From assembly GCF_005144745.1 (NCBI RefSeq), contig NZ_SWKK01000017.1, positions 39,147-103,146 on the forward strand: a stretch of DNA of 64,000 bases, in the 5' to 3' direction. Source of the stretch: Flavobacterium sp. ASW18X. Lineage in GTDB: Bacteria; Bacteroidota; Bacteroidia; Flavobacteriales; Flavobacteriaceae. A model generated the notes under the pieces. It ran no database searches, was not told the origin of the DNA, and worked only from the letters and a program-made list of their open reading frames with translations. Every line of letters starts with the position of its first letter. Position 1 is the first letter of the stretch. This document shows positions 34,059-42,793 of this stretch, one piece after another. The position numbers and the translations under genes were made by a program.

Positions 34059-35495
34059 TTATTTTAATCTAGGAGGATTGTCTAACCACATATTGTTTTT
34101 GACTGCCGTAAACATTTCTGAGCCTGTAAGTTCTTTTCTGTTGTACACCACCGGAGTAAAACCTTTAGCCCTAGCGCCCGTAATTTCTTCTAAACAGCGT
34201 GCCAACAGAGGCTCTGTTTCTTCGCCCAATACACCGAGATTACCGTAATCTTCTCTTTGGTAAAAATCTGGTGCAATACCTGCGGTATAATCAGAAAATC
34301 CATCTGCATTTTCATTGCGACCTACCAAAGGTTGAATAGCCCAGCTATTATCAGGATTGATGTTACCTTCTCTGGAAGAACGGTAGATATAACTATTATC
34401 TGGGTCGTCTACCATGGTAATGGAAAACTCGTTCTTACCTCGAGTAGTATCGCCTACCTTTATCATTTCTATATACGGATTTAATCCGTTTATCAGCAAT
34501 TCACTTGCAGAGGCAGTTCTGGCAGAGGTGATAACATACGCTTTAGATAAATTCAATGTGTTTAAAGCAGTGCCGTCTACATCGGCAGCAAAATAGTCTT
34601 CTACATCTGCGGGGTCAAACTGTGCCTGAATTTTATCATTCCACCGTTGTTTTATATAAAGGTCACTTGTATTTGTACCATATACCATACTAGCCAAAAG
34701 GCGACTAGAATTAACAGAACCTCCAGGATTGTATCTAAAATCTAGTACTAATTCCGTAGCGCCATTGGCTTTAAACTCGGCAAAAGCGTTATTCAATTCT
34801 TCATCGTACTCATTGGTGAAGCCATTGTACATTAAATAGGCAATTTTTGTTCCCTGTACATCTAATGTTTTGGCTATTAAAACAGGATTTTCTGCTAAAC
34901 CTTCAAATTTGGTGAGGCTAACCTCTTCTTCAAGCTCTGTAATTTCACCTTCATTAAACGTGGCTAAACCCAAAGTGTAGGTGTCGTTACTGCCAAAAAG
35001 TAATTCTGTATAATTAGCATCTGTGAGCTGTTGCCCATCCACGCGATTAAAAATATCGCCACGAACAATGTCTTTGTTAGAAGCATCAGAATTTGGTACT
35101 ATATAACGTACATAACCAAAAATATTAGATCCTTCTGGGTAGCGTACCAAGCCGAATTCTAATCCATTACTTTTAGAAATACCACTAAGGTTGTTGACCA
35201 AAGTTTTATAATTAGGATTAGAAAAGCTAAAACGGTCTTCTTCTACTTGTAAGTTTTTGTAAAATAATTCAGGGTCGCTGGTTTGCGCTAGATAGTCTTG
35301 ATACTCTTCTTCACTGCTAAAGCGGTCGTCTGCTAAATCGTTGACGTCTTGTTGCCAAAAGTACCAAAGATTCATAGCGCGCCACATAAAGTTTTGAGTG
35401 ACAACATTGTTTTTTACTGTGACGTCATCGTCATTATTGCAGGCAAGTATCGATAAACCTAAAAGTAATAGGGATAAAATTTTTAACTTTTTCAT
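34059..35495 (-). CDS. S41 family (C-terminal processing type) peptidase lipoprotein
   Basis: A 478-residue lipoprotein (LSILAC, Cys19, followed by NNDDD, so probably surface-exposed). A PDZ-like region spans about 110-190 and the peptidase core about 215-380. The Ser/Lys dyad fits Ser329 in ARTASASELL and Lys354 in TRGK, the same 25-residue spacing as Ser430/Lys455 of E. coli Tsp. The motif LDFRYNPGGSVNSSRLLAS is the conserved tail of the substrate-binding strand. The target is unknown; tail-specific proteolysis of envelope proteins is the family role. Confidence 0.85.
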   Translation of the reverse strand: MKKLKILSLLLLGLSILACNNDDDVTVKNNVVTQNFMWRAMNLWYFWQQDVNDLADDRFSSEEEYQDYLAQTSDPELFYKNLQVEEDRFSFSNPNYKTLVNNLSGISKSNGLEFGLVRYPEGSNIFGYVRYIVPNSDASNKDIVRGDIFNRVDGQQLTDANYTELLFGSNDTYTLGLATFNEGEITELEEEVSLTKFEGLAENPVLIAKTLDVQGTKIAYLMYNGFTNEYDEELNNAFAEFKANGATELVLDFRYNPGGSVNSSRLLASMVYGTNTSDLYIKQRWNDKIQAQFDPADVEDYFAADVDGTALNTLNLSKAYVITSARTASASELLINGLNPYIEMIKVGDTTRGKNEFSITMVDDPDNSYIYRSSREGNINPDNSWAIQPLVGRNENADGFSDYTAGIAPDFYQREDYGNLGVLGEETEPLLARCLEEITGARAKGFTPVVYNRKELTGSEMFTAVKNNMWLDNPPRLK

Positions 35496-35681
35496 ACAAA
35501 CATTTTAAAGGGTAAAATTTAGTGATAATTCATCAATAATGCATCACATTATATATCAGTTGTAGCATAAAACATGCCAGGTATTTTAAAAAAAAGGTAG
35601 TTTGCCTTGTAACAAATTTAAAAGAGCATCGTCTGCATTATAGAAACCACCTTAAAGGTGTTTTAAACAATCAACCAAAAA

Positions 35682-36191
35682 ATGAAACAACAAGAGTTTT
35701 TAGCAACTGTAATGCCTTTTAAGGATAAGCTGTATAGGCTAGCAAAAAGGCTCCTTGTCTCTAAAGAAGAGGCAGAAGATGCAACTCAGGAAATTCTGTT
35801 GAAGTTATGGACCCGTAATGAGGCTATGACTAAGTATAAAAGTGTAGAGGCATTTGCTATGACCATGACTAAGAATTTTTGCTTGGACCGCCTAAAAAGC
35901 AAACAAGCAAGTAATTTAAAGTTAGTGCATAGTAATTATGAAGATGAAGGTAAAAAAGTACAGAAACAGATAGAGAATGCCGATAGTATTTCTTGGGTAG
36001 AAAAAATTATGGAAGAGCTCCCAGAGCAACAGAAAATGGTGTTGCAGCTCAGAGATATTGAAGAATATGATTATGAAGAGATAGAACAAATGTTAGATAT
36101 GAAGCCTACGGCAGTAAGGGTAACCTTGTCTAGGGCTAGAAAAGCAGTGAGAGAAAAATTAATACAAAAACATAACTATGGAATTGCATAA
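35682..36191 (+). CDS. ECF-type RNA polymerase sigma factor
   Basis: A 169-residue group 4 sigma factor. Region 2 contains EEAEDATQEILLKLWTRNE and AFAMTMTKNFCLDRLKSK; region 4 contains LPEQQKMVLQLRDIEEYDYE and the recognition helix MKPTAVRVTLSRARKAVR. It starts a five-gene unit with an anti-sigma-like protein, overlapping it by 14 bases, and three DUF4252 proteins. Its signal is unknown. Confidence 0.88.
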   Translation: MKQQEFLATVMPFKDKLYRLAKRLLVSKEEAEDATQEILLKLWTRNEAMTKYKSVEAFAMTMTKNFCLDRLKSKQASNLKLVHSNYEDEGKKVQKQIENADSISWVEKIMEELPEQQKMVLQLRDIEEYDYEEIEQMLDMKPTAVRVTLSRARKAVREKLIQKHNYGIA

Positions 36192-36630
36192 ACACATAGA
36201 AAGTTTAGTAGAAAAATATTTGGAAGCCGAAACTTCTTTGGCGGAAGAAAAAGAGTTACAAGCGTATTTTGCACAAGAGCAAATAGCACCACATTTGGTA
36301 CAATATCAACCTATGTTCAGCTATTTTGCTAATGCCAAAAAAGAAACCTTTACAAAGCAGATACCATCAAAACCTAGTAAAAAAAGAAATTTTGGGTGGT
36401 TATCTACGGCGGCAGCAGTAGTTGTGGCTATAGGAGTATATTTTGGACAAGATACGTACCGTAAACAACAAGAACAGAAACGCATAGAACAAGAACAAGC
36501 TATGTATGCCTACCAAGAAACCAAAAAAGCATTGAATCTATTGGCAGAAAACTTTAGTAAGGGTACAGAGAAAATAGCTTATTTAAAAGAGTTTGAAGCT
36601 TCTAAACAAAAAATTTATAAGACAAATTAA
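36178..36630 (+). CDS. Probable anti-sigma factor, single-pass membrane protein
   Basis: A 150-residue protein with a soluble N-terminal part (1-68), a membrane segment at about 73-90 (LSTAAAVVVAIGVYFG) and a C-terminal coiled coil rich in Gln and Glu (about 92-150). Position directly behind an overlapping ECF sigma gene and the one-helix architecture suggest an anti-sigma role. It has no zinc-binding anti-sigma motif. The overlap of 14 bases implies matched synthesis with the sigma factor. Confidence 0.6.
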   Translation: MELHKHIESLVEKYLEAETSLAEEKELQAYFAQEQIAPHLVQYQPMFSYFANAKKETFTKQIPSKPSKKRNFGWLSTAAAVVVAIGVYFGQDTYRKQQEQKRIEQEQAMYAYQETKKALNLLAENFSKGTEKIAYLKEFEASKQKIYKTN

Positions 36631-36641
36631 TAAGAGTAAAA

Positions 36642-37184
36642 ATGAAAAAGACAATTTTAATTGTAATGGTAGCTATACTTCCTATCTCTGCCATGGCACA
36701 GTCACTTTTTGATAAATACGAAGAGTTAGATGCGGTAACATCTGTGGTAGTAAACCAAAGTATGTTTAACCTTTTAGCTAAAATAGATGTAGAGGTTAAT
36801 GACCCAGAAGCGCAAGACTTTGTGGATATTGCCACAAGTCTTAAAAGCTTAAAAGTTTTTACAACAGATAATAGAGATATTGGTGCAGATATGAAGGTTT
36901 CTGTAGACAAATACTTAAAAACAGCTTCTTTGTCAGAGTTAATGCGAATTAAAGATAAAGATGCCAATGTTAAGTTTTACATTAAAGAAGGTAATGACAG
37001 TGACCACGTGAGTGAACTCTTAATGTTTATTACTGGAATTAAAGATGTAGAAGCTAACGGGCGCAAGTTTGAAACGGTTTTGCTTTCCTTGACGGGAGAC
37101 ATTGATTTAAATAAAATAAGTTCGTTAACCAAAAAAATGAATTTACCAGAGCAATTAAATGAAGCTGGTAAAAAAAGTAAGTAA
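36642..37184 (+). CDS. DUF4252 protein, paralogue 1, exported
   Basis: A 180-residue exported protein: signal peptide of about 20 residues ending SAMAQ. The mature part begins SLFDKYEELDAVTSVVVNQS and contains SLKSLKVFTTDN and ELMRIKDKDANVKFYIKEG, typical of DUF4252. The family function is unknown. The next gene encodes a clear paralogue with the same order of segments, so local duplication is evident. Confidence 0.78.
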   Translation: MKKTILIVMVAILPISAMAQSLFDKYEELDAVTSVVVNQSMFNLLAKIDVEVNDPEAQDFVDIATSLKSLKVFTTDNRDIGADMKVSVDKYLKTASLSELMRIKDKDANVKFYIKEGNDSDHVSELLMFITGIKDVEANGRKFETVLLSLTGDIDLNKISSLTKKMNLPEQLNEAGKKSK

Positions 37185-37256
37185 ATAATATACATCGGGT
37201 GGTGTAGCTGCCCGATGTTTTAAAATTATTCATCATCAATCTTAAAACAATCAATC

Positions 37257-37781
37257 ATGAAAAAAGTATTAGCAACCCTTTGTTTGGCAATTTTACCAAT
37301 TTTTGCAATAGCTCAATCTGTTTTTGATAAATATGAAAATTCTAAAGACGTAGCCACCGTGTCTATTGGTAAAGGGCTTTTAAAGTTAGCCTCTCATATA
37401 GATATAGAGACAGAAGACCCAGAGGTAAAAGATTTTCTGAATTTGGCTAAAAACATAGACGAAATAAAAGTGTATGTCACAGAAAAATCTTCCGTAGCTG
37501 CAGATTTAAGCCAAGCTGTAAAAGTACACCTTAAAGAAAGACGCTTAGAAAGTTTAATGAAGGTAAAAGACAAAGATGCCATTATTAATTTTTATGTAAA
37601 AAGCACTAATAATGATGAAATTGTAAAAGAGTTATTAATGCATGTTGAACACAAAGATAGCCATAGAACCGAATCTGTTGTGGTGAATATTACCGGTAAA
37701 ATTGAATTGGAAAAAATAGGTGCTTTAGTAAACCAATTGAATTTACCAGAAGAAGTAAAAGAAGTAAAACGTAGTAAATAA
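37257..37781 (+). CDS. DUF4252 protein, paralogue 2, exported
   Basis: A 174-residue exported protein with a 20-residue signal peptide ending AIAQ. SVFDKYENSKDVATVSIGKG, NIDEIKVYVTEK and SLMKVKDKDAIINFYVKS align with paralogue 1 along the whole length. It lies 72 bases after paralogue 1 and 42 bases before the third copy; all are probably transcribed from the sigma-factor promoter. Confidence 0.78.
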   Translation: MKKVLATLCLAILPIFAIAQSVFDKYENSKDVATVSIGKGLLKLASHIDIETEDPEVKDFLNLAKNIDEIKVYVTEKSSVAADLSQAVKVHLKERRLESLMKVKDKDAIINFYVKSTNNDEIVKELLMHVEHKDSHRTESVVVNITGKIELEKIGALVNQLNLPEEVKEVKRSK

Positions 37782-37823
37782 CAGTGCGTAAACTGGTTAT
37801 TTTACCACCTAAAATCAACCAAT

Positions 37824-38360
37824 ATGAATAAAATTATAAAAGGGATAGCACTAGTTTGTGTGCTAGTATACACCGCTTGTAGTGATAAGCAAACTCTCCA
37901 AGAATATTATGTTGAAAATCAGGAAAACCCTGAGTTCTTAATTGTGGATATACCAGCCAGTATTCTAAATATGGACAAGGTTAATTTAACGGATACCCAA
38001 CAAGAAGCTGTAAATTCTTTACGCAAACTGAATGTACTGGCTTATCAAAAAAAGGATGATAATGAAGCGGAGTTTACGGCAGAAAAGACCAAGGTTAATG
38101 CCATCCTAAAAGATGATAGGTTTGTGGAATTGATGAAAATTAATACCCAATTTGGAAAAGGCGTGGTTAAGTATTTAGGGGAAGAAGATGCTATTGATGA
38201 GGTCGTTATTTTTGGCGCTAGCGATGATAAAGGCTTTGCAGTGATTAGGGTTTTAGGAGAAAATATGAATCCTGCTCATTTAGTACAGTTAATCCAGGCT
38301 TTAGATAAATCTGATTTTAATGGGGAGGGATTAGAAGGAGTCGCAAACATATTTAAATAA
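37824..38360 (+). CDS. DUF4252-like lipoprotein, divergent paralogue 3
   Basis: A 178-residue lipoprotein (LVYTAC, Cys19). The mature part is more diverged, with YYVENQENPEFLIVDIPASI replacing the FDKYE start, but SLRKLNVLAYQKKDD and KGVVKYLGEEDAIDEVVIFG keep the DUF4252 order (predicted strand, charged segment, strand). As the only membrane-anchored member it may tether the two soluble paralogues; this is speculation. A terminator follows. Confidence 0.7.
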   Translation: MNKIIKGIALVCVLVYTACSDKQTLQEYYVENQENPEFLIVDIPASILNMDKVNLTDTQQEAVNSLRKLNVLAYQKKDDNEAEFTAEKTKVNAILKDDRFVELMKINTQFGKGVVKYLGEEDAIDEVVIFGASDDKGFAVIRVLGENMNPAHLVQLIQALDKSDFNGEGLEGVANIFK

Positions 38361-38383
38361 TACAATTCAGTTTTTAAATACTA

Positions 38384-38418
38384 AAATCCTGAACTACAGC
38401 GTGGTTCAGGATTTTTTT
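38384..38418 (+). terminator. Terminator of the sigma/DUF4252 operon
   Basis: A stem of about 12 bp (38384-38397 with 38401-38414, AAATCCTGAAC and its complement plus a G-T pair) with a short loop is followed by a T-run of eight on the plus strand. Confidence 0.85.
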
Positions 38419-38513
38419 TGCGAATAATTCATCTTAAGTTAAGATTTACGTGTGACTTTATTCATACTTTGGTTTCTAAACTTACAAACACTATAAAAAC
38501 CAATTAAAACATT

Positions 38514-39329
38514 ATGGAAAACGCAGAAGTTTGGATAGAAAAAGGTATTGGCTTTGTAACTGAATATGGCCCTAAAATAATAGGTGCTATATTAATTTAC
38601 ATTATCGGTTCTTGGATTATTAAGAAGTTAACTGGTATGCTAAGAAAAGTGATGGCTAAAAGCAATTATGACGAATCACTTCAGAAATTCTTGTTAAACC
38701 TAGTTACTTGGGGTCTTAAGATTTTTCTAATCATTACAGTAATATCAAAGTTAGGCGTAGAAACTACAAGTTTGGCTGCAGTAATTGCCGCAGCAGGTTT
38801 GGCTGTAGGTCTAGCCTTGCAAGGTTCACTTAGTAATTTTGCTGGTGGAGTGCTGATTATGATTTTTAAGCCTTATAGAATAGGTGATTTAATAGAAGCT
38901 CAAGGCGTATTAGGTGTAGTTAAAGAAATAGAAATTTTTACGACCAAGTTAGTTTCTCCAGAGAATAAATTAATTATAGTACCTAATGGCGCTATGGCCA
39001 ATGGCAACATAGTAAACTATACTGCAGAGGGCAAAATTAGAGTAGATACCGTTATCGGTGTTGGTTATGGAGAAGATATAAAGAAAACAAAAGATGTGTT
39101 GTTAGAGGTACTAACCTCTAATCCAAAAGTATTGCAAGACCCTGCTCCTTCTGTTAATGTTATGGAATTAGCAGATAGTTCTGTAAACTTTGCAGTAAGA
39201 CCATTTTGTAAGCCAGAAGATTATTGGGATGTATATTTTGCAACGTATGAAAATTGTAAAATTGCTCTTGATAAGGCTGGGATTGAAATTCCTTACCCAC
39301 ACAGTGTGGAAATTCACAAAGACGCTTAA
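38514..39329 (+). CDS. Small-conductance mechanosensitive channel (MscS family)
   Basis: A 271-residue inner-membrane channel protein that releases solutes under hypo-osmotic shock. Three membrane helices occupy about 15-35, 60-82 and 86-110; the pore helix AAAGLAVGLALQGSLSNFAGG has the Gly/Ala pattern of MscS TM3. The beta domain follows with FKPYRIGDLIEAQGVLGVV, and IIVPNGAMANGNIVNYT is the conserved cap of that domain. It has the minimal MscS length and its own terminator. Confidence 0.92.
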   Translation: MENAEVWIEKGIGFVTEYGPKIIGAILIYIIGSWIIKKLTGMLRKVMAKSNYDESLQKFLLNLVTWGLKIFLIITVISKLGVETTSLAAVIAAAGLAVGLALQGSLSNFAGGVLIMIFKPYRIGDLIEAQGVLGVVKEIEIFTTKLVSPENKLIIVPNGAMANGNIVNYTAEGKIRVDTVIGVGYGEDIKKTKDVLLEVLTSNPKVLQDPAPSVNVMELADSSVNFAVRPFCKPEDYWDVYFATYENCKIALDKAGIEIPYPHSVEIHKDA

Positions 39330-39350
39330 ATTACGTCCCCCATATATTCA

Positions 39351-39387
39351 AAAAGCCCTGTTTCATTACAAAACAGGGCTTTTTTTT
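39351..39387. terminator. Bidirectional terminator, mscS-like gene and purB
   Basis: A 13-bp perfect stem (39351-39363 with 39371-39383, core AGCCCTGTTT and its complement) with a 7-base loop, T-run on the plus strand and A-run on the left. It separates two convergent genes. Confidence 0.88.
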
Positions 39388-39402
39388 AATCTATTTTACT
39401 AG

Positions 39403-40746
39403 TTAAACACCTGTATAATTAGCGGGCGTTATTTCTTTTAATTCTTCTTTAATAGTCGCACTTACCTCTAGGGTGTCAATAAATGCGGCAATAGAAGCTT
39501 GTGTTATTTTTTCATTAGTTCGAGTCAATTCTTTCAAAGCTTCATATGGATTAGGATAGCTTTCCCTTCTTAATACCGTTTGTATTGCCTCTGCAACAAC
39601 CGCCCAATTGTTTTCTAAATCTTCATCAAACTTAGCTTTATTCAATACAAGTTTGTTTAAACCTTTTAGTGTAGATTGTAATGCTATAATGGTGTGCCCA
39701 AAAGGAACGCCCACATTACGCAAAACGGTACTATCTGTAAGGTCTCTTTGCAATCTAGACACGGGTAATTTTGAGCTTAAATGTTCAAATATTGCATTTG
39801 CGATACCTAAATTACCTTCAGAGTTTTCAAAATCTATAGGATTTACCTTGTGGGGCATAGCAGAGGAGCCAACCTCACCTTTTTTAATCTTTTGCTTAAA
39901 ATAATCCATAGAGATGTACGTCCAAATATCTCTATTTAAATCAATATAAATTGTATTAATTCGTTTTAGGCCATCAAACAAGGCGGCCATATGGTCATAA
40001 TGTTCAATTTGTGTGGTAGGGAAAGAGTGGTGTAATCCTAATTTGCCCTGTACAAAATTTTGCCCGAAAGCTTTCCAGTCAATAGAAGGATAAGCCACTT
40101 TATGTGCATTATAATTACCCGTTGCACCACCAAATTTTGCAGCAGAGGGAATATCGTTTAGCAAATCAAATTGTTGTTTTAAACGCTCTACAAAAACAGC
40201 TAATTCCTTTCCTAACCGGGTAGGAGAAGCAGGTTGCCCGTGGGTGCGTGCTAACATGGATACATTGTCCCACTCTGTTACTAATGCCTTAAGTTTATCT
40301 AAAACTTCTAAATACATGGGTACGTAAACCGCATTCATGGCTTCTTTTATGGAAAGTGGAATTGCGGTATTGTTTATGTCTTGAGAAGTAAGTCCAAAAT
40401 GAATAAATTCTTTATGCTTGTCTAAGCCTAAAGCATCAAATTTCTGTTTGATAAAGTATTCCACCGCCTTTACATCATGATTGGTGGTTTTTTCTATTTC
40501 TTTAATAGCCAGCGCATCTTCTGCAGAGAATTGCTTGTAGATTTCTCTTAAGGCATCAAATTTAGAGGAATCAAAATCTGCGAGTTGCGGTAAAGGAATT
40601 TCGCATAGTGCGATAAAATATTCTATCTCTACCAAGACACGATACTTAATTAGAGCTTCTTCAGAAAAGTAGTTACCTAAATTTTCAGTTTTATTTCTAT
40701 ACCTACCATCTATAGGAGAAATGGCATTTAAAGGACTTAAAGACAT
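39403..40746 (-). CDS. purB: Adenylosuccinate lyase
   Basis: A 447-residue fumarase/aspartase-superfamily enzyme that acts twice in purine synthesis: on SAICAR and on adenylosuccinate, releasing fumarate. The signature GSSAMPHKVNPIDFENSEGN is complete and the catalytic His loop is in ARTHGQPASPTRLGKE. The length and the N-terminal LSPLNAISPIDGRYRNK match the E. coli-type PurB. A TATATTTG element (40775 to 40768 on the minus strand) 21 bases before the start can serve as its promoter, behind the helical-repeat gene. Confidence 0.94.
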   Translation of the reverse strand: MSLSPLNAISPIDGRYRNKTENLGNYFSEEALIKYRVLVEIEYFIALCEIPLPQLADFDSSKFDALREIYKQFSAEDALAIKEIEKTTNHDVKAVEYFIKQKFDALGLDKHKEFIHFGLTSQDINNTAIPLSIKEAMNAVYVPMYLEVLDKLKALVTEWDNVSMLARTHGQPASPTRLGKELAVFVERLKQQFDLLNDIPSAAKFGGATGNYNAHKVAYPSIDWKAFGQNFVQGKLGLHHSFPTTQIEHYDHMAALFDGLKRINTIYIDLNRDIWTYISMDYFKQKIKKGEVGSSAMPHKVNPIDFENSEGNLGIANAIFEHLSSKLPVSRLQRDLTDSTVLRNVGVPFGHTIIALQSTLKGLNKLVLNKAKFDEDLENNWAVVAEAIQTVLRRESYPNPYEALKELTRTNEKITQASIAAFIDTLEVSATIKEELKEITPANYTGV

Positions 40747-40767
40747 TTTGTTGCAATTTTAAAAGCC

Positions 40768-40775
40768 CAAATATA
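40768..40775 (-). promoter_or_regulatory. -7 element upstream of purB
   Basis: TATATTTG on the minus strand fits TAnnTTTG and would start transcription about 15 bases before the ATG at 40746. No convincing TTG is seen further upstream. Confidence 0.4.
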
Positions 40776-40793
40776 GCTAAACTTAAAGAGTCC

Positions 40794-41366
40794 TTAACCT
40801 TGTTTTTGTAGCAAGTCTAGCGTTTTTTTTGCCCTACTTTGGTAACCCGCAGTTCCTGTATGTATTTCTGTTTCTAAAATACCTTGCAATTGCGGATGTA
40901 TCCACAAAAAATCCAAGCCTAAATAATACAAACTAGTCATGGCAAATACCTTTGTGGCCACTTTGTGCTCACCAATTAACCAATCAAAACAAAGTGTAGT
41001 TAATGTTTCTAAATGTTTTTTTTGTAAAACCTGTCTAAAACTAAAATGTTTCTCTTTGTAATAAGCAATGCAGGTTAATTGTACTATATGTGCAAAGGGT
41101 CTAAGGCAAGATTCTGTTTGTACCGTTGCAAGTCCCTCTATATAAAGATTTAAATAGGGGAGAAGGAGGGTCTTTTCATTTCTTAATGTGTGGTCTAGAA
41201 CCCAACTTGCATTAAAACTGGTTTTAAGCGCGTCTTGTTCAAAGCTTGTAGTGATAAGCGGGTGCATTAGTTCTGGTTTATCTAGAACGAGTTCTACTAA
41301 TGTTAGTATTTCATCTTTATTTAATCTTTTTTGATTGAGTTTTTGAACAAATGATGCTGTATTCAT
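40794..41366 (-). CDS. Helical-repeat protein of unknown function
   Basis: A 190-residue, almost fully helical protein without signal peptide or membrane segment. Alternating amphipathic helices such as ILTLVELVLDKPELMHPLI and LLLPYLNLYIEGLATVQTE suggest HEAT/ARM-like packing. Homologues in Flavobacteriia tend to lie beside purB, and some carry the label adenylosuccinate lyase without having its active site; that label is not supported here. It follows the sirtuin gene after 5 bases, so it is translated from the same transcript. Confidence 0.6.
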   Translation of the reverse strand: MNTASFVQKLNQKRLNKDEILTLVELVLDKPELMHPLITTSFEQDALKTSFNASWVLDHTLRNEKTLLLPYLNLYIEGLATVQTESCLRPFAHIVQLTCIAYYKEKHFSFRQVLQKKHLETLTTLCFDWLIGEHKVATKVFAMTSLYYLGLDFLWIHPQLQGILETEIHTGTAGYQSRAKKTLDLLQKQG

Positions 41367-41371
41367 TGGTC

Positions 41372-42061
41372 TTATTTCAGCAGTTCTTGTACAAGTTTTG
41401 GAACACCATTAGCGGCTGTTTCTTGTATTATAGTAAGCTTGTCAAATTCGTTAGTATTTACGCTAGGGCTTGGGTCTATAAAGTAAATAGGTGTGTTGGG
41501 TTTGGCATAATTAACTAAACCCGCTGCGGGATATACTTGCATGGAGGTGCCTATAATTATAATTATGTCAGCTTTCATGATATAGGTGATGGCTGGTTCT
41601 AGCATGGGAACTAGTTCTCCAAACCACACAATATGGGGTCTTAGCTGATGTCCTTTTTCGTCCAAATCTCCCAGCATTAAATCACCTTCCCAATCCAGAA
41701 TTAAATCTTCATTTTTTGTGCTTCTTACTTTAAGCAATTCACCATGGAGGTGTAATACATCAGTACTACCAGCTTTCTCATGAAGGTTATCTACATTTTG
41801 TGTTATTATTTTTACTTCAAATTTTTCTTCCAATGCAACTAAGGCTTTATGACCAGCATTAGGTTGTACGTGGTGCAATTGCCTTCTTCTTTGATTGTAA
41901 AAATTGAGCACCAAAGCTGGATTATTTGCAAATCCTTCAGGTGTAGCTACCTCTTTTACATCGTGACCTTCCCAGAGTCCGTCTGCATCTCTAAATGTTT
42001 TAATACCGCTTTCCGCGCTCATGCCAGCGCCAGTTAAGATTGCTATTTTTTGCTTCGCCAT
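41372..42061 (-). CDS. cobB: NAD-dependent protein deacylase (sirtuin, class III) without zinc cysteines
   Basis: A 229-residue Sir2 protein that removes acyl groups from lysines with NAD. NAD-binding motifs GAGMSAESGIKTFRDADGLW (11-30) and TQNVDNLHEKAG (87-98) and the catalytic His106 in HLHGEL are intact. Tyr55 and Arg58 (FYNQRRRQ) match the Tyr-x2-Arg pair that gives SIRT5/CobB preference for succinyl- and malonyl-lysine. Between 107 and 143 there is no cysteine at all, so the usual four-Cys zinc site is absent. It overlaps no gene; trmH starts 35 bases away on the other strand. Confidence 0.87.
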   Translation of the reverse strand: MAKQKIAILTGAGMSAESGIKTFRDADGLWEGHDVKEVATPEGFANNPALVLNFYNQRRRQLHHVQPNAGHKALVALEEKFEVKIITQNVDNLHEKAGSTDVLHLHGELLKVRSTKNEDLILDWEGDLMLGDLDEKGHQLRPHIVWFGELVPMLEPAITYIMKADIIIIIGTSMQVYPAAGLVNYAKPNTPIYFIDPSPSVNTNEFDKLTIIQETAANGVPKLVQELLK

Positions 42062-42096
42062 AGTGTAAAAATACCATTTTCACTATCTTTCTCGCT

Positions 42097-42753
42097 ATGT
42101 TTGATTATGATTTATTAGCGTACTTACAAGGTTATCTTACCGAGGAGCGTAAACTTAGATTCGAAGAAATTTTGGCCAATCGTACCAATTACTTAACCGT
42201 AGCTATAGAAGATGTGTATCAGTTGCATAACACAAGTGCAATAATAAGGAGTTGTGATGCCTTTGGTATCCAAAGTGCACATGTTATAGAAGATAGATTT
42301 GGTAAGCGATTAGATAAAAATATAGCCATGGGGGCACAACAATGGGTAGACGTTAAAAGATACGGTACACCAGAGGCTTGTCTATCTTACTTAAAAGCAG
42401 AGGGCTATACAATAGTAGCAACAACGCCACATGGCAATTGTGTAGATTTACCAGATTTTGAGTTTAAGGGCAAGACAGCACTTTTTTTTGGTACGGAACG
42501 CACGGGCCTAAGTGACGCAATTTTACAACAGGCAGACTTGAATCTTAAAGTGCCTATGGTCGGTTTTTCAGAAAGCTTAAATGTTTCAGTATCTGCAGCA
42601 ATCACAGTACAGGTTTTAGCAGATAAGTTGCGCAAAACAGATTTACCTTGGCAATTGTCTAAAGCCTTTTTGCAGGAGAAGCGATTGGATTGGGCTAAAA
42701 AATCTATTAAAAGCGTAGAAGGGATAATTGAACGTTATTTAGCGGAGCGATAA
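42097..42753 (+). CDS. trmH: tRNA (guanosine-2'-O)-methyltransferase TrmH-like (SpoU)
   Basis: A 218-residue SPOUT methyltransferase that 2'-O-methylates G18 in the D-loop of tRNAs. The three SpoU motifs are recognisable: NTSAIIRSCDAFGIQ (motif 1, Asn and Arg), FFGTERTGLSDA (motif 2) and VPMVGFSESLNVSVSAAI (motif 3, the trefoil knot). A C-terminal extension (LPWQLSKAFLQEKRLDW) is typical of TrmH. Assignment to G18 over another site rests on length and motif context. Confidence 0.87.
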   Translation: MFDYDLLAYLQGYLTEERKLRFEEILANRTNYLTVAIEDVYQLHNTSAIIRSCDAFGIQSAHVIEDRFGKRLDKNIAMGAQQWVDVKRYGTPEACLSYLKAEGYTIVATTPHGNCVDLPDFEFKGKTALFFGTERTGLSDAILQQADLNLKVPMVGFSESLNVSVSAAITVQVLADKLRKTDLPWQLSKAFLQEKRLDWAKKSIKSVEGIIERYLAER

Positions 42754-42793
42754 AAGTTGTATATTTAAATTACAATCTAACACCAAACTAATT

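Noticed and set aside
40794..41366. Adenylosuccinate lyase label for the helical-repeat protein
   Set aside because: It lacks the GSSxMPxKxNP signature; purB lies next to it at 39403-40746.
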